From: JAICWP01 sp035278025 | GTDB lineage: Bacteria > Acidobacteriota > Terriglobia > Terriglobales > Acidobacteriaceae | Direction of reading: 5' to 3' | NCBI GenBank assembly: GCA_035278025.1 | Contig: DATEJK010000100.1 | Coordinates: forward strand, 77,237 to 141,236 | DNA length: 64,000 bases | Shown: positions 53,787-62,651 of the stretch, piece after piece | Layout of the letters: the number at the start of each line of letters is the position of its first letter | Numbering within the stretch: the stretch's first letter is position 1 | The notes under the pieces: model-generated | Told to the model about the DNA's origin: nothing | What the model saw: the letters and a program-made list of their open reading frames with translations, nothing else | The model's database searches: none | Made by a program: the position numbers and the translations under genes

Positions 53787-54437
53787 TCAATCGGCGGACA
53801 AGTCGAATATCCTTGGTGTTGCTTTGTCGTCTGCTGCCTTCACACTTGTCCCCTCTTCGGCGGTCGACCTTTGCCACTCCAGGTTTGCGGCGATCTTCTC
53901 TGTAATCTCAACTCCCCACCACTTCGCGACCAGCGCCAACGAGAGATCAAGTCCGGCAGTCACGCCTGCTGAAGTGGCGATCCGCTCCCCGATGACGTAT
54001 CGGTCGCCGCGCCTGAGGCGAATATCCCGGTATTGCTGAAGCTCGTCGAAGGCGGTGTGGTGAGTTGTTGCCTCCAGGCCGTTCAGCAGACCTGCCTCGG
54101 CGAGGATCAGCGCGCCAGTGCAGATGGATGCGACCAAACCTCGTTGAGCGCGAATAAAGTTCAAGATGGCCAGATTCTGCCGGGCGTGCGTACGTGCGCC
54201 AAGTCCGCCAGGAACGATCAACACAAAGAGATCAGGTGCATTTGTTAGAGTGCAATCCGGCACAACGTTCAATCCGTACCGGGCGCGTACAGCCTTGGCT
54301 GCTTCGGCCAGGATGAGGGGCCGGCAATCTGCGCCAAACCGTGCTGCCATTCCAAACACTTCGAGCGGTCCGACGAAGTCGAGTTCTTCCACATCGTCAA
54401 AAACGAGGATACCAACTGTTTGCATTTCACATTCCAT
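53787..54437 (-). CDS. DJ-1/PfpI-family protein (isonitrile hydratase-like)
   Basis: A 216-residue DJ-1/PfpI protein. VGILVFDDVEELDFVGPLEV, LFVLIVPGGLGAR and the nucleophile segment VASICTGALILAEAGLL (Cys in the elbow) are complete, followed by TTHHTAFDEL and SAGVTAGLDLSLALVAK. The pattern is closest to the group that includes isonitrile hydratase (InhA) and the N-terminal domain of GlxA. Substrate unknown. It lies leftward of the cupin and GlxA-type regulator and may be controlled by it. Confidence 0.85.
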   Translation of the reverse strand: MECEMQTVGILVFDDVEELDFVGPLEVFGMAARFGADCRPLILAEAAKAVRARYGLNVVPDCTLTNAPDLFVLIVPGGLGARTHARQNLAILNFIRAQRGLVASICTGALILAEAGLLNGLEATTHHTAFDELQQYRDIRLRRGDRYVIGERIATSAGVTAGLDLSLALVAKWWGVEITEKIAANLEWQRSTAEEGTSVKAADDKATPRIFDLSAD

Positions 54438-54551
54438 ACGTCACTTGTTCGTCAATGTGTGCTGTGTCCTGTCAATTAAGTCGCCTGTGAAACCCTTGAC
54501 GACTGTCGCTTCTGAACATCGGTGCGGCAACGGCTTCGTCGGCGCACAGCG

Positions 54552-54866
54552 TCATACACTCCCTCCTTTCTCCACCACGAGCACGCGAGCAACGCCGATC
54601 GGCTCAGCGAAATGCTCATCCCCTTCAGCCGCGTAGAAGATGTCGCCAGGCGTAAATGTTGTGACTTGCTCGCTACCACCCGTCTTGTGGTGCATGTCGA
54701 CCATACCGTCAAGCACGACAAAAACCTCTGCACCATCGTTCACATGCCATTTGCAGGGCTTGTCGGTCCAGTGGAGTCGGATGGTCGTCCCACTCAGGAT
54801 CGCGATGTTAAGGGCGCCGCGCCCATGCGCGCTCTGCCGTAAACGCGGTGGGTCAATATGCCTCAT
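54552..54866 (-). CDS. small cupin-domain protein
   Basis: A 104-residue single-domain cupin: WHVNDGAEVFVVLDGMVDMH, then VTTFTPGDIFYAAEGDEHFA. The metal-binding pattern shows H-x-x-x-x-E in motif 1 (WHVNDGAEVF has His and Glu) and a motif-2 histidine (EHFA). Single-domain cupins sense or isomerise small molecules; no specific function can be named. It is 15 bases after the GlxA-type regulator gene, so the two are probably co-transcribed. Confidence 0.8.
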   Translation of the reverse strand: MRHIDPPRLRQSAHGRGALNIAILSGTTIRLHWTDKPCKWHVNDGAEVFVVLDGMVDMHHKTGGSEQVTTFTPGDIFYAAEGDEHFAEPIGVARVLVVEKGGSV

Positions 54867-54881
54867 AGATCAGTTTCTCCT

Positions 54882-55931
54882 TTACCTCAGCATTGAGGAG
54901 ATCCGGCGAACAACTGCATCACGTCGAAGATCGCCTTGCTGCTTGCGAACAAGATCGGCGGCCACAGTCGTGACTTCGAAGCGCCCACTATAGGTGCTCG
55001 GTGCAACGCCGAAGCGCCGTTTAAAAGCCCGTCGAAACGAATCCACGTTGTCGAACCCGACCGAATCCGCGACCTGCTGAACCGTGCTGTCGGGCCACGA
55101 CAGTCGCCGGCGGGCCTCGTCGAGACGCAAGTTGTGAATAAAGCGTGCCGGGGGCGAACCAAAAGCCTCTTGGAACCGTCGGCTGAAATGACGAACGCAC
55201 AAATTGCTTCTCGAAGCCACACGCTCCAGAGAGAGATCCTGCTTCAGATGCGACGCCATCCATGCCATCAAGTCGCCAAAACGGTCCGTTGTACGTATCT
55301 GAAACTGGAGGGGTTCGGAATACTGTTCTTGTCCGCCGGGTCGTTTGAAATAGACCACAAGCCCGCGTGCCACAGAGAGTGCTACCGTCGTACCATAGTC
55401 TTCTTCGATGAGAGCCAGGGCGAGATCGATCCCAGCCGTCACCCCCGCCGAGGTATAAAAAGGGCCGTCCTTAATGAATAACGCGTCGCGATCCACCTTC
55501 AGGGCGGGATAGCGCGTGGCCACGTCGTCGGCGAAGCGCCAGTGCGTTGTAACGCGGCGACCATCCAGCAACCCGGTTGGCGCTAGGCCGTAGATGCCCG
55601 TGCAGACAGACGCTACACGCCTGATTTTTCGAGCTTGTCGCCTGACCCATTCGCAGACCGGGACGTTGATGCTTGATTCCCGCAGTCCACTGCCTCCGGG
55701 AATGACGAGTGTGTCCAGAAGCGGCGCGCTTTGAAGAGTACAGCCTGGCGTAATCACGATTCCGGATTGCGAGACAAAGCTGTGGCGAGTGAGCCCCAGG
55801 ATCAGTACTTCGTAATATGGCGGACCGTTCTCATCCTCTGCCGCCGCGCTGGCAAAGGCTTCTGCGGGACCCACGATATCTAGCGCGGTGACTCCATCAA
55901 ATCCGATGATGCCGATTCGCTTGCCCGGCAT
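54882..55931 (-). CDS. GlxA-family AraC-type transcriptional regulator
   Basis: A 349-residue regulator. The N-terminal DJ-1/PfpI-like ligand domain (about 1-185) shows IGIIGFDGVTALDIVGPAEA, TLVIPGGSGL, VASVCTGIYGLAPTG and SAGVTAGIDLALALIEED. The C-terminal AraC HTH domain (about 215-315) shows LSLERVASRSNLCVRHFSRR, GSPPARFIHNLRLDEARRRL and SVGFDNVDSFRRAFKRRFG. GlxA-type factors usually activate catabolic genes. The likely targets are the leftward cupin, DJ-1 and hydrolase genes. ATG at 55931 is preferred; an earlier start at 55967 adds 12 residues. Confidence 0.9.
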   Translation of the reverse strand: MPGKRIGIIGFDGVTALDIVGPAEAFASAAAEDENGPPYYEVLILGLTRHSFVSQSGIVITPGCTLQSAPLLDTLVIPGGSGLRESSINVPVCEWVRRQARKIRRVASVCTGIYGLAPTGLLDGRRVTTHWRFADDVATRYPALKVDRDALFIKDGPFYTSAGVTAGIDLALALIEEDYGTTVALSVARGLVVYFKRPGGQEQYSEPLQFQIRTTDRFGDLMAWMASHLKQDLSLERVASRSNLCVRHFSRRFQEAFGSPPARFIHNLRLDEARRRLSWPDSTVQQVADSVGFDNVDSFRRAFKRRFGVAPSTYSGRFEVTTVAADLVRKQQGDLRRDAVVRRISSMLR

Positions 55932-55967
55932 GCTGCTCCTCCATTTGAAAATAGCGCAATGCAGCAA

Positions 55968-56558
55968 TAGCCAAACTGACCAGTATCAGACATTTTAGGA
56001 CTTTTTGCGCAACCGAGCTCGTCGAACAGTTTTCGACTAGACATCATCGACAGTCACTGCTCGGTGCTGCTGGTCTTAGGGGCAGGCTATGCCCCGGCAT
56101 CGGAGCGGCTACAGCCAGCACGATTGCCTGAAGCACGACCTCGCGGCGGGTAAAGATCAATCGTCGGTCGCCTACACAAAGAGGCAGCTCGGCTGCGCGA
56201 TCCATAGAAAGGAGTTGATCCACGCGCTATAAGAGCCGCATGCTCCTCGACGGCACTCCGGTACCGGGTGGTCACTGCTAGCGGGATTAGATTGACAAAT
56301 CGTCGGTGCACTAAACTCGTGTGTGACTCTGGGCCTGCGGCCCAAAAACTGCAGCGATGCCGTTTGCGCTGCACCAGGGGCCCTGCCGTATGAGCCTTCA
56401 TTCTCTTTTATAAGGATCAAATGCGGCGCTGACTTAGTTATCGTTTATTTCAGCGGCGAAGCAGCATGCCCAGATTAACTCTGGGGAACAACTAGGGAAC
56501 ACGTATTTGATCACGAAAACGCCACCGGAATGCAATGTTCGTTGCAACCAAAAAGGGT
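55968..56558. other. gene-free right part of the island
   Basis: About 590 bases. Probable promoter region of the GlxA-type gene near its left side. A 38-codon leftward frame (56044-56160) shows a Tat-like N-terminus (TRREVVLQAIVLAVAA) that then stops, possibly a truncated gene. Near the right end a short rightward frame (about 56440-56595) reads GEQLGNT and ends AEGIEPSTY inside the tRNA antisense strand. This pattern is seen at the C-terminus of tRNA-site integrases and may be a remnant of one. Confidence 0.45.
56483..56521 (-). repeat. right end inverted-repeat-like motifs of the island
   Basis: Blocks at 56483-56503 and 56505-56521 are inverted near-copies of the blocks at 52216-52237 and 52180-52198. 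They lie 40 to 80 bases inside the right direct repeat, matching the left arrangement. Confidence 0.55.
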
Positions 56559-56634
<76 letters not shown>

Positions 56635-56855
56635 GGCCAGGTTGCAGCGAGAATGCGGGGACCGCGGGACGTGTCATGGTCCCAAATCAGTATAGCAGCG
56701 GAACGGGTGGGCGGAGAATACTGCCCGCGGGCAAGGAACCTAAGCGCCGGAAATGTTCTGCTATCCCAGCATTGATCGCGCTCGGCGCCTCGTCTCCGCA
56801 TTCGCCCGGGCATTCCTGATATCCTCAAAGGTCCTTATCTTCACCGGAGGCAACT

Positions 56856-59144
56856 ATGCTCCGTTCGTCTCTCTGCCGGGCCGCCGTTGCCCTAGTGCTG
56901 CTGGCCGCATCCGGCGCGCTGGCGGTGCCGCAACCGCTCAGCGATCAGGAAATTGACCGCCGTATTGACGCGCTCCTGCGGCAAATGACGCTGCAGGAAA
57001 AAATCGGTCAACTGGTGCAGTACAACGGTGATACCGCCGAGGCGGCAACCCAGGCTAAGGAAGCCCGGGTGGGTTCATTCCTGAATCTGACCGGCGCCGA
57101 GAAAGTCAACGAACTGCAGCGCGCGGCCTTGCAGTCGCGGCTGAAGATTCCGCTGATCTTCGGCTATGACGTGATTCACGGTTACCGCACCATCTTTCCC
57201 GTCCCTCTGGGGGGTGCGGCCAGCTTCGATCCTCAACTGATCGAGCAGTCGGAACGCGTGGCCGCGAAGGAAGCCACCGCGGCGGGCGTGAAATGGACCT
57301 TTGCGCCTATGGTGGACATTGCCCGTGACCCGCGCTGGGGCCGCATCGTCGAAGGCGCGGGCGAAGATCCCTACTTGGGATCGCTCATTGCCGCCGCCCG
57401 CGTGCGCGGGTTTCAGGGCACGAACATGGCTGACCCGCAGAGCCTCGTGGCCTGCGCCAAGCACTTTGTGGGCTACGGGGCCGCAGAGGGCGGGCGGGAC
57501 TACAACAGCGCCGAAATTCCCGACGACACGCTGCGTGAAATCTATCTTCCCCCCTTCCGTTCCGCCGTTGACGCGGGCGTGGGCACGCTGATGTCGGCTT
57601 TTGAAGACCTGAATGATGTGCCGACTTCCGCCAACTATCATACGCTCACCGAAATTTTGCGTAAGGAGTGGCACTTCAAGGGTTTTGTGGTCAGCGATTA
57701 CGATTCGGTCCACGAACTGGTGCCACACGGTATCGCGGCTGATGACGCGCAAGCCGCGCAGGAGGCGCTGGCCGCCGGCGTGGACATGGACATGGCTGAT
57801 GGGGTTTACGAAAAATGGCTGCCGCAGCTGGTCAAATCGGGAAAAGTGCCCATGAGCATGCTGGACGAGGCGGTGCGGCGCGTGCTGCGCATCAAATTCC
57901 GCGCCGGCCTGTTTGAACATCCCTTTTACACCGACGCGGCCCGGGAGCGCCGCGACATTCTCACTCCGGAAAACCGGCAGGTGGCGCGGCGGTTGGCGGA
58001 AGAATCGCTGGTGCTGCTGAAAAATGACGACAACCTGCTTCCCCTCCCCAGAAGCGGCAAGAAGATCGCCGTCATCGGGCCGCTCGCCGACGACCAGGCC
58101 AACCAGTTGGGTTCCTGGGTGGGGCGTGGCCAGGCCACCGACGTGATCACCCCTTTGCAGGGCATTGAGTCCAAGCTGCCGCAGGGCTCGGTGCTGCACG
58201 CGCGCGGCGTTGACATCTCCTCCCTGGAAGCGCAGGAGATTTCGGGAGCGACTGGAGCGGCGCCTGCTCCCACCGGCGCAACCGGCGCGGCTGCTGCCGC
58301 TCGCGAAACCGGTCCGGCCACCATTGAACACGCGGTACAGGTGGCGCAACAGGCGGATGTGGTGGTCATGTTTTTGGGCGAACCCGGCGGTATGACCGGT
58401 GAAGCCAGTTCGCGAGCCTTCCTCGACCTTCCCGGAAAACAGGAGCAACTGTTGAAAGCGGTGGCCGCCACCGGCAAACCGGTGGTGCTGGTGCTGGAGA
58501 GCGGGCGTCCTCTGGATATCCGCTGGGCGGCGGACCATGTGCCCGCTATCATCCAGGCCTGGTATCCCGGAACCGAAGCGGGCAACGCCATCGCCGACGT
58601 GCTGTTCGGGTATGTGGCTCCCAGCGGCCGCCTGCCCGTCAGCTGGCCCCGTAGCGTGGGCCAGATTCCCGTTTACTACAACCACAAGAACACCGGCCGG
58701 CCCTCTTCCAAAGACCGCTGGCACACCGGCTACCTGGATGAGAGCAAGGATCCGCTGTTTCCCTTCGGCTACGGGCTCAGCTACACGACCTTTAGCTATA
58801 GCAATTTGACCGTGACCCCAAAAGTAACGCCCGACGGCGTCTTGCGCGTGCGCTTTACCGTGCAGAACACTGGCCAGGCTATCGCTACGGATGTGGTGCA
58901 GCTCTACATTCATGAACGGGTGGGCCCCACCTCGCCGCGCGTGCGCCAACTGAAGGGTATTGTCCGGGTTACGCTGCGGCCAGCGCAGAGCAAGACGGTG
59001 GTATTCGATGAGACGGCTGAGATGTTGGTGACCTATGATCCGAAAATGAAACGGGTGATACCTGCCGGCACTTATGACATCTGGGTGGCCCCCAACGCAG
59101 GGGCTAAAGGCGTTGCCGGCACCTTCCAGGTGGCGCCGAAATGA
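56856..59144 (+). CDS. bglX: GH3 beta-glucosidase, exported
   Basis: A 762-residue glycoside hydrolase family 3 enzyme. Signal peptide AAVALVLLAASGALA. The N-terminal TIM barrel has MTLQEKIGQL, FGYDVIHGYRTIFPVPLG, WTFAPMVDIARDPRWGR, CAKHFVGYGA and the nucleophile Asp281 in FVVSDYDSV. The second domain has LAEESLVLLKND, FLGEPGGMTGEASSRAF with the likely acid/base Glu, and WYPGTEAGNAIADVLFG. A C-terminal fibronectin III-like domain follows. It removes terminal beta-glucose from oligosaccharides in the periplasm. ATG at 56856 has GGAGG 5 bases upstream. It stands alone between two tRNA genes. Confidence 0.93.
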   Translation: MLRSSLCRAAVALVLLAASGALAVPQPLSDQEIDRRIDALLRQMTLQEKIGQLVQYNGDTAEAATQAKEARVGSFLNLTGAEKVNELQRAALQSRLKIPLIFGYDVIHGYRTIFPVPLGGAASFDPQLIEQSERVAAKEATAAGVKWTFAPMVDIARDPRWGRIVEGAGEDPYLGSLIAAARVRGFQGTNMADPQSLVACAKHFVGYGAAEGGRDYNSAEIPDDTLREIYLPPFRSAVDAGVGTLMSAFEDLNDVPTSANYHTLTEILRKEWHFKGFVVSDYDSVHELVPHGIAADDAQAAQEALAAGVDMDMADGVYEKWLPQLVKSGKVPMSMLDEAVRRVLRIKFRAGLFEHPFYTDAARERRDILTPENRQVARRLAEESLVLLKNDDNLLPLPRSGKKIAVIGPLADDQANQLGSWVGRGQATDVITPLQGIESKLPQGSVLHARGVDISSLEAQEISGATGAAPAPTGATGAAAAARETGPATIEHAVQVAQQADVVVMFLGEPGGMTGEASSRAFLDLPGKQEQLLKAVAATGKPVVLVLESGRPLDIRWAADHVPAIIQAWYPGTEAGNAIADVLFGYVAPSGRLPVSWPRSVGQIPVYYNHKNTGRPSSKDRWHTGYLDESKDPLFPFGYGLSYTTFSYSNLTVTPKVTPDGVLRVRFTVQNTGQAIATDVVQLYIHERVGPTSPRVRQLKGIVRVTLRPAQSKTVVFDETAEMLVTYDPKMKRVIPAGTYDIWVAPNAGAKGVAGTFQVAPK

Positions 59145-59259
59145 CTGGGAAAGATGTTGGTTAAGACGCCGTCGCTTTTCCGAGAACCCTGATGTCGCCA
59201 CTAAGCGCATACGCGCGACAGCCGGCCTGCGGCTTGGTAAACTGTAGGTACCGGCGCGC

Positions 59260-59336
59260 GCGCCCGTAGCTCAATTGGATAGAGCGCCAGCCTCCGGAGC
59301 TGTAGGTTGGGGGTTCGAGTCCCTCCGGGCGCGCCA
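59260..59336 (+). tRNA. tRNA-Arg (anticodon CCG)
   Basis: A 77-base cloverleaf: acceptor stem GCGCCCG with CGGGCGC, D arm TAGCTCAATTGGATAGAGC, anticodon loop with CCG, T arm GGGTTCGAGTCCC, discriminator G and encoded CCA. The 3' end borders the serine recombinase gene, which is antisense to it. Confidence 0.95.
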
Positions 59337-60755
59337 TTCCTCATTTTTCGCCCTCTCGAAGATAAGATCGAAGGGTTTTCTGTAGGCTGGAAAAAGACTT
59401 ACGCCATCCGTGGCGCAGTTCGAAAGCACCATTCGGAGCAGCTTGCCCCGTTCTGCCGCATTCTGGCTAAGGTACAGAGAATAGGCCTTGTTCGCGAGTT
59501 CTAAAATGCGGTTGGCTGTCAGCAACCGGTCGGGACTGGCGGTCTGGAGGGCCTGCAGCGCGAGCTTGATCCCGTTCCCTTCTTCCTGCCATTCGGCATT
59601 CCTTTGCAACCAGAAGTCTTCGCTAATCTTGCCGTCCAGCTTGTCAACATAGGCCTGCTCAATCCGGCGCTGCACTGCAGAAAGACGCTGCTCCAGACGA
59701 ATGCGCTGGGCTGCCCTTTCTTGCTGCGTTTGCTTGGAGTCCTGTATTAGCGAATTCTGCAGCTGGGCCAGAACATGGTCTGGAATTTGAATATGCTTGA
59801 GAATCTGGCCCAAATGTTCACCAAGGGCCTCTTCCCGCATATAGGGCAGACCACATTTACCGCGATATCCGGTGCAGTGGTAATAAACGTATTTTTCCTT
59901 CTTCATTTCTGCTGTTACGGCGCACTTGTCAAAGGCGCAGGTAAGTAATCCCGAAAAAGCAAACCCATGCTTTTGCTGTTTAGGGCGATTCCAACTATTT
60001 AAAATTTCCTGCGTTCTTTGAAAAATTAAAGGATCAATGAAAATTGCGTGCGTTCCGCGGTATTTCTTCCCTTCCCAAATAAAAAAGCCGTTGTAAAAAG
60101 GACTTCTTAACAGGCGGTGCAAATACCCCTTGGCCAGCTTCTTGCCAAATTCTGCCTGGATTTGCTTCCGCAAAGCGGCTAAAGAATATCTTCCGGTTGC
60201 ATGGAGCTCAAAAATGCGTTTGGCCAGGGGGACATTTCGTGGATCCACCTCAATGGTGTGCTCAAGTTTGTTGTTTCTATACCCCAGGGGTGGCCGACTG
60301 GGATAAATGCCCTCCTCAGCTTTTTCCCGCATCCCCTTGCGCACTTCCTCCCGTAAATTATCAATGTAGTGGCGCGCAATCACGGTTTGCATTCCGTGAA
60401 TCAGCTTGGCTTGAGAACGGGCATTCTTTTCAATGATTTGGCCTTCCTTGACTAGATGGATCTCGACTTCCAGGTCTTCCAGCGTCACGCAATCGCGGAA
60501 ATTGCGGTAGAGCCGGTCGGTTTTTTCGACAATAACGCGGCGGCAGTTGGGATTCTGCTCAAAGAAACGCACCATTTCTCCAAATCGCTTCCGGCCAGTG
60601 GTTTTGGCGGTTTCGACATCTACAAATTCCTGCACAAGGGCCATTTCGTTTCGGGCTGCGTATTCGCGCAACACTTTCAGTTGTGCGGGGATGGAATATC
60701 CTTCCCGTTCCTGGTCCTTACTCGATACTCGGGCATAAAGAACTGCTTTTTTCAT
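59271..60755 (-). CDS. large serine recombinase (tRNA-Arg site)
   Basis: A 494-residue site-specific recombinase. The N-terminal resolvase domain has the catalytic Ser11 region (LYARVSSKDQEREGYS), and conserved KTDRLYRNFRD. The recombinase domain follows (GYRNNKLEHTIEVDPRNVPL, KGYLHRLLRSPFYNG), then a zinc ribbon (CAFDKC, then CTGYRGKCGLPY) and a coiled coil (about 340-400). Its last 20 or so codons, including RRDSNPQP, are translated from the antisense strand of tRNA-Arg, as happens when a recombinase gene abuts its own tRNA attachment site. The ATGA start overlaps the stop of the Cys-rich gene. It likely integrates and excises the element to its right. Confidence 0.92.
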   Translation of the reverse strand: MKKAVLYARVSSKDQEREGYSIPAQLKVLREYAARNEMALVQEFVDVETAKTTGRKRFGEMVRFFEQNPNCRRVIVEKTDRLYRNFRDCVTLEDLEVEIHLVKEGQIIEKNARSQAKLIHGMQTVIARHYIDNLREEVRKGMREKAEEGIYPSRPPLGYRNNKLEHTIEVDPRNVPLAKRIFELHATGRYSLAALRKQIQAEFGKKLAKGYLHRLLRSPFYNGFFIWEGKKYRGTHAIFIDPLIFQRTQEILNSWNRPKQQKHGFAFSGLLTCAFDKCAVTAEMKKEKYVYYHCTGYRGKCGLPYMREEALGEHLGQILKHIQIPDHVLAQLQNSLIQDSKQTQQERAAQRIRLEQRLSAVQRRIEQAYVDKLDGKISEDFWLQRNAEWQEEGNGIKLALQALQTASPDRLLTANRILELANKAYSLYLSQNAAERGKLLRMVLSNCATDGVSLFPAYRKPFDLIFERAKNEEWRARRDSNPQPTAPEAGALSN

Positions 60756-61165
60756 GTTTCCTCCCCGTCATCTTTATGTGCTTCTTCTTTATGTGCTTCT
60801 TTCTCCAACTCTTTCCTAATCCGCTCGATTTCCGCATCCAAAGCTTCAATCACTCTATCTCGGTCAGAGTCACGGAAGATAAAGCCCTGTTTATCCTCCA
60901 GACGTTCTCTCTGCCTCTTCAGGGCTTGCAAGCGGTTGAACAGGTAAATAGCGCGGGCAGGGCCATTGAATTCCGCCGCCACAGCCTCTTCTGACCAAAT
61001 CATGTCCCAGAGCCGCTTGATACCTGTCTGCCCGCGAAAGAATATCTGAATTCCGCAATCCAGGCACGTGCAATAAGGTTTTCCCTTGCAGGAAATCTTA
61101 AGGTGCAAGCCCATATTGCACACCGGACAGGGAAATGGTTTTCCTTTAAAATCGTCAATTTCCAT
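60752..61165 (-). CDS. Cys-rich zinc-ribbon-like small protein
   Basis: A 137-residue protein from ATG 61165. Two C-x-x-C pairs (FPCPVCNMG and CTCLDCGIQ, with an extra Cys between) form a zinc-ribbon-like motif at about 14-41. A charged helical C-terminal region follows (ALKRQRERLEDKQGFIF, DRVIEALDAEIERIRKEL) that probably forms a coiled coil. It lies 4 bases after the stop of the 56-residue gene and overlaps the recombinase start. Possible roles are a recombination directionality factor or DNA-binding accessory protein; this is inferred only from operon position. Confidence 0.65.
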   Translation of the reverse strand: MEIDDFKGKPFPCPVCNMGLHLKISCKGKPYCTCLDCGIQIFFRGQTGIKRLWDMIWSEEAVAAEFNGPARAIYLFNRLQALKRQRERLEDKQGFIFRDSDRDRVIEALDAEIERIRKELEKEAHKEEAHKDDGEET

Positions 61166-61169
61166 AACG

Positions 61170-61340
61170 TTATGTTGTGCCCCCTTCGGGCGAGGTTCGG
61201 TCCCATTCATCCAAAAGCAGAAAGAACTCCCGCAAGAGCGCCAAAGCATCCTGGCTAATCTCTGGATCTGGAGTAATCGCAGGAGTAGCCGGCGCAGATG
61301 GTGCGTTCTCCTGCGGCTCGGGAATAGAATGAGAAGACAT
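61170..61340 (-). CDS. 56-residue conserved-looking small protein
   Basis: A short gene in the frame ATG 61340 to TAA 61170. The first half is Pro/Ala-rich (PEPQENAPSAPATPAITPDP) and the second is a compact helix (ISQDALALLREFFLLLDEWD). The D-A-L-x-L-L-R-E-F-F-x-L-L-D-x-W-D pattern is strongly amphipathic. TAA is followed 4 bases later by the ATG of the zinc-ribbon gene, so the three genes form one coupled operon. Function unknown. Confidence 0.6.
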   Translation of the reverse strand: MSSHSIPEPQENAPSAPATPAITPDPEISQDALALLREFFLLLDEWDRTSPEGGTT

Positions 61341-61473
61341 TTGGTACCGGCTGGCGCCATCATAAGGGTGTGTCGCTCGAAACAGGCTCTGGGAGCTGAT
61401 TTAGCTAATTTTCAATGTGCGGGTAAAGCGGGGGATTTGGGATTTTATTCGCGGGCACAACAGGAACATTGCG

Positions 61474-62241
61474 ATGAATGCACGCAAGAAAACTTCGCAA
61501 GGACCCCTTGACAAGGTTTTGGAGAATGATCCGTGGGACCGCATCTCAGAGCTGGAGCATCAGGTTTCGGAATTGAGGAGAGATGTGGCGCTGCTAAAGC
61601 AGTTCTCGGGATGGCCCGTCTTTGCGGACGAAAGCGAAGAGCCGGAGCGCAGGAAAAAGCCGGGGCCGAAGGAAAAGATCAGTGACGAAGTTCTATTCCA
61701 CTACCGCGACGGGTTGGTTCTCTGGCTGGAGCGCTTTTGGTCTTGGTTGGAGGACCGTCTTCTGGCGGCCAGCAGTATTGAGCAAGTAAGGACACTCTTT
61801 GAAGCGGTTGCTGAGGAGCCAGAATTAAGGCCAGAGTGGCAAAAGCGCCTGCTGGAGAACATCGCTGCCCTCCATGAATTTCTTGGCACCGAGCGCTTTG
61901 GGAAGACCCTGCCAGAGGCTACTGCGATGGACGCTCTCAATCTGCCTCTGAATAATGAGAAGCGCCATCGTGCAGCCAATCAGTTCCCCAGTCGCCAGAT
62001 TGCCAACGCAATGGCAGGCGTTCCCGATCTCAGCTGGCGCAGGTCGCTCGACCGCTGTACCGCGCACCCCTCAAGAGCTTATGTCCCGGTAAGTATGGAC
62101 ATGTATTACCGCGACAAATACAGGATACCGATGCACAAAGATCTGGATCTCACGGGGGCCTCATGCCCTGTGCCGAAACCCCTCCCAACGCTTTTAGCCT
62201 GCTCTAACGATGACACGAATAGCAGCGTACAACCGAAATAA
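61474..62241 (+). CDS. hypothetical helical protein
   Basis: A 255-residue soluble protein of unknown family. It starts with a basic region (MNARKKTSQ), then a coiled-coil-like helix (WDRISELEHQVSELRRDVAL), a basic PGPKEKIS linker and a helical middle (LWLERFWSWLEDRLLAASSI, about 85-110). The C-terminal about 100 residues look disordered. No catalytic motif seen. It is divergent from the recombinase operon, with about 130 bases between them, and probably belongs to the element's cargo. Confidence 0.5.
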   Translation: MNARKKTSQGPLDKVLENDPWDRISELEHQVSELRRDVALLKQFSGWPVFADESEEPERRKKPGPKEKISDEVLFHYRDGLVLWLERFWSWLEDRLLAASSIEQVRTLFEAVAEEPELRPEWQKRLLENIAALHEFLGTERFGKTLPEATAMDALNLPLNNEKRHRAANQFPSRQIANAMAGVPDLSWRRSLDRCTAHPSRAYVPVSMDMYYRDKYRIPMHKDLDLTGASCPVPKPLPTLLACSNDDTNSSVQPK

Positions 62242-62299
62242 ACGCCACTCGTAACTAGTGATATGGCGATTTCACGCTCGTTATTCCGACCAGCACGGT

Positions 62300-62614
62300 T
62301 CAGTCAAATTCGTAAAACTCGCCATCCGGCATCGGTGCAACAGTCTCGTCTGGATATTTGTAAAAGCCATCGAGGGCGACGTGCTTTCCCAAAATCCTCG
62401 CCTTCATGAATCCCTGCACGACCACACGGATGCCGCCGCTTGGCAACGATTGCACGATAATGCCGATGGTTGCTGGACGCGAATCCACATCCAAGTGCTC
62501 GATTGGGGAATCCCCCAACTGCTTCAATTCTTCAAATGACATTTTCCGCAGGCCCACGCCACGCTTATTCACGATGTCTCTGAACTTTGCCAGCGGCTTT
62601 GGAAATGCACGCAT
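62300..62614 (-). CDS. hypothetical small protein
   Basis: A 104-residue protein: KFRDIVNKRGVGLRKMSFEE then LKQLGDSPIEHL, and a beta-rich end (ATIGIIVQSLPSGGIRVVVQ, GEFYEFD). It looks like a small alpha/beta fold, but I do not recognise the family. It lies leftward of a membrane protein gene with a 37-base gap and may be co-transcribed. Confidence 0.55.
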   Translation of the reverse strand: MRAFPKPLAKFRDIVNKRGVGLRKMSFEELKQLGDSPIEHLDVDSRPATIGIIVQSLPSGGIRVVVQGFMKARILGKHVALDGFYKYPDETVAPMPDGEFYEFD

Positions 62615-62651
62615 TTGATTCTGAAAGTATGTGAAGGGAATTTCACAACAG

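Noticed and set aside
57075..59210. A 711-residue open frame antisense to the GH3 gene
   Set aside because: It is opposite an unmistakable GH3 gene with all motifs, has His/Arg-rich unlike-protein composition and no recognisable domain; typical of GC-rich antisense frames.
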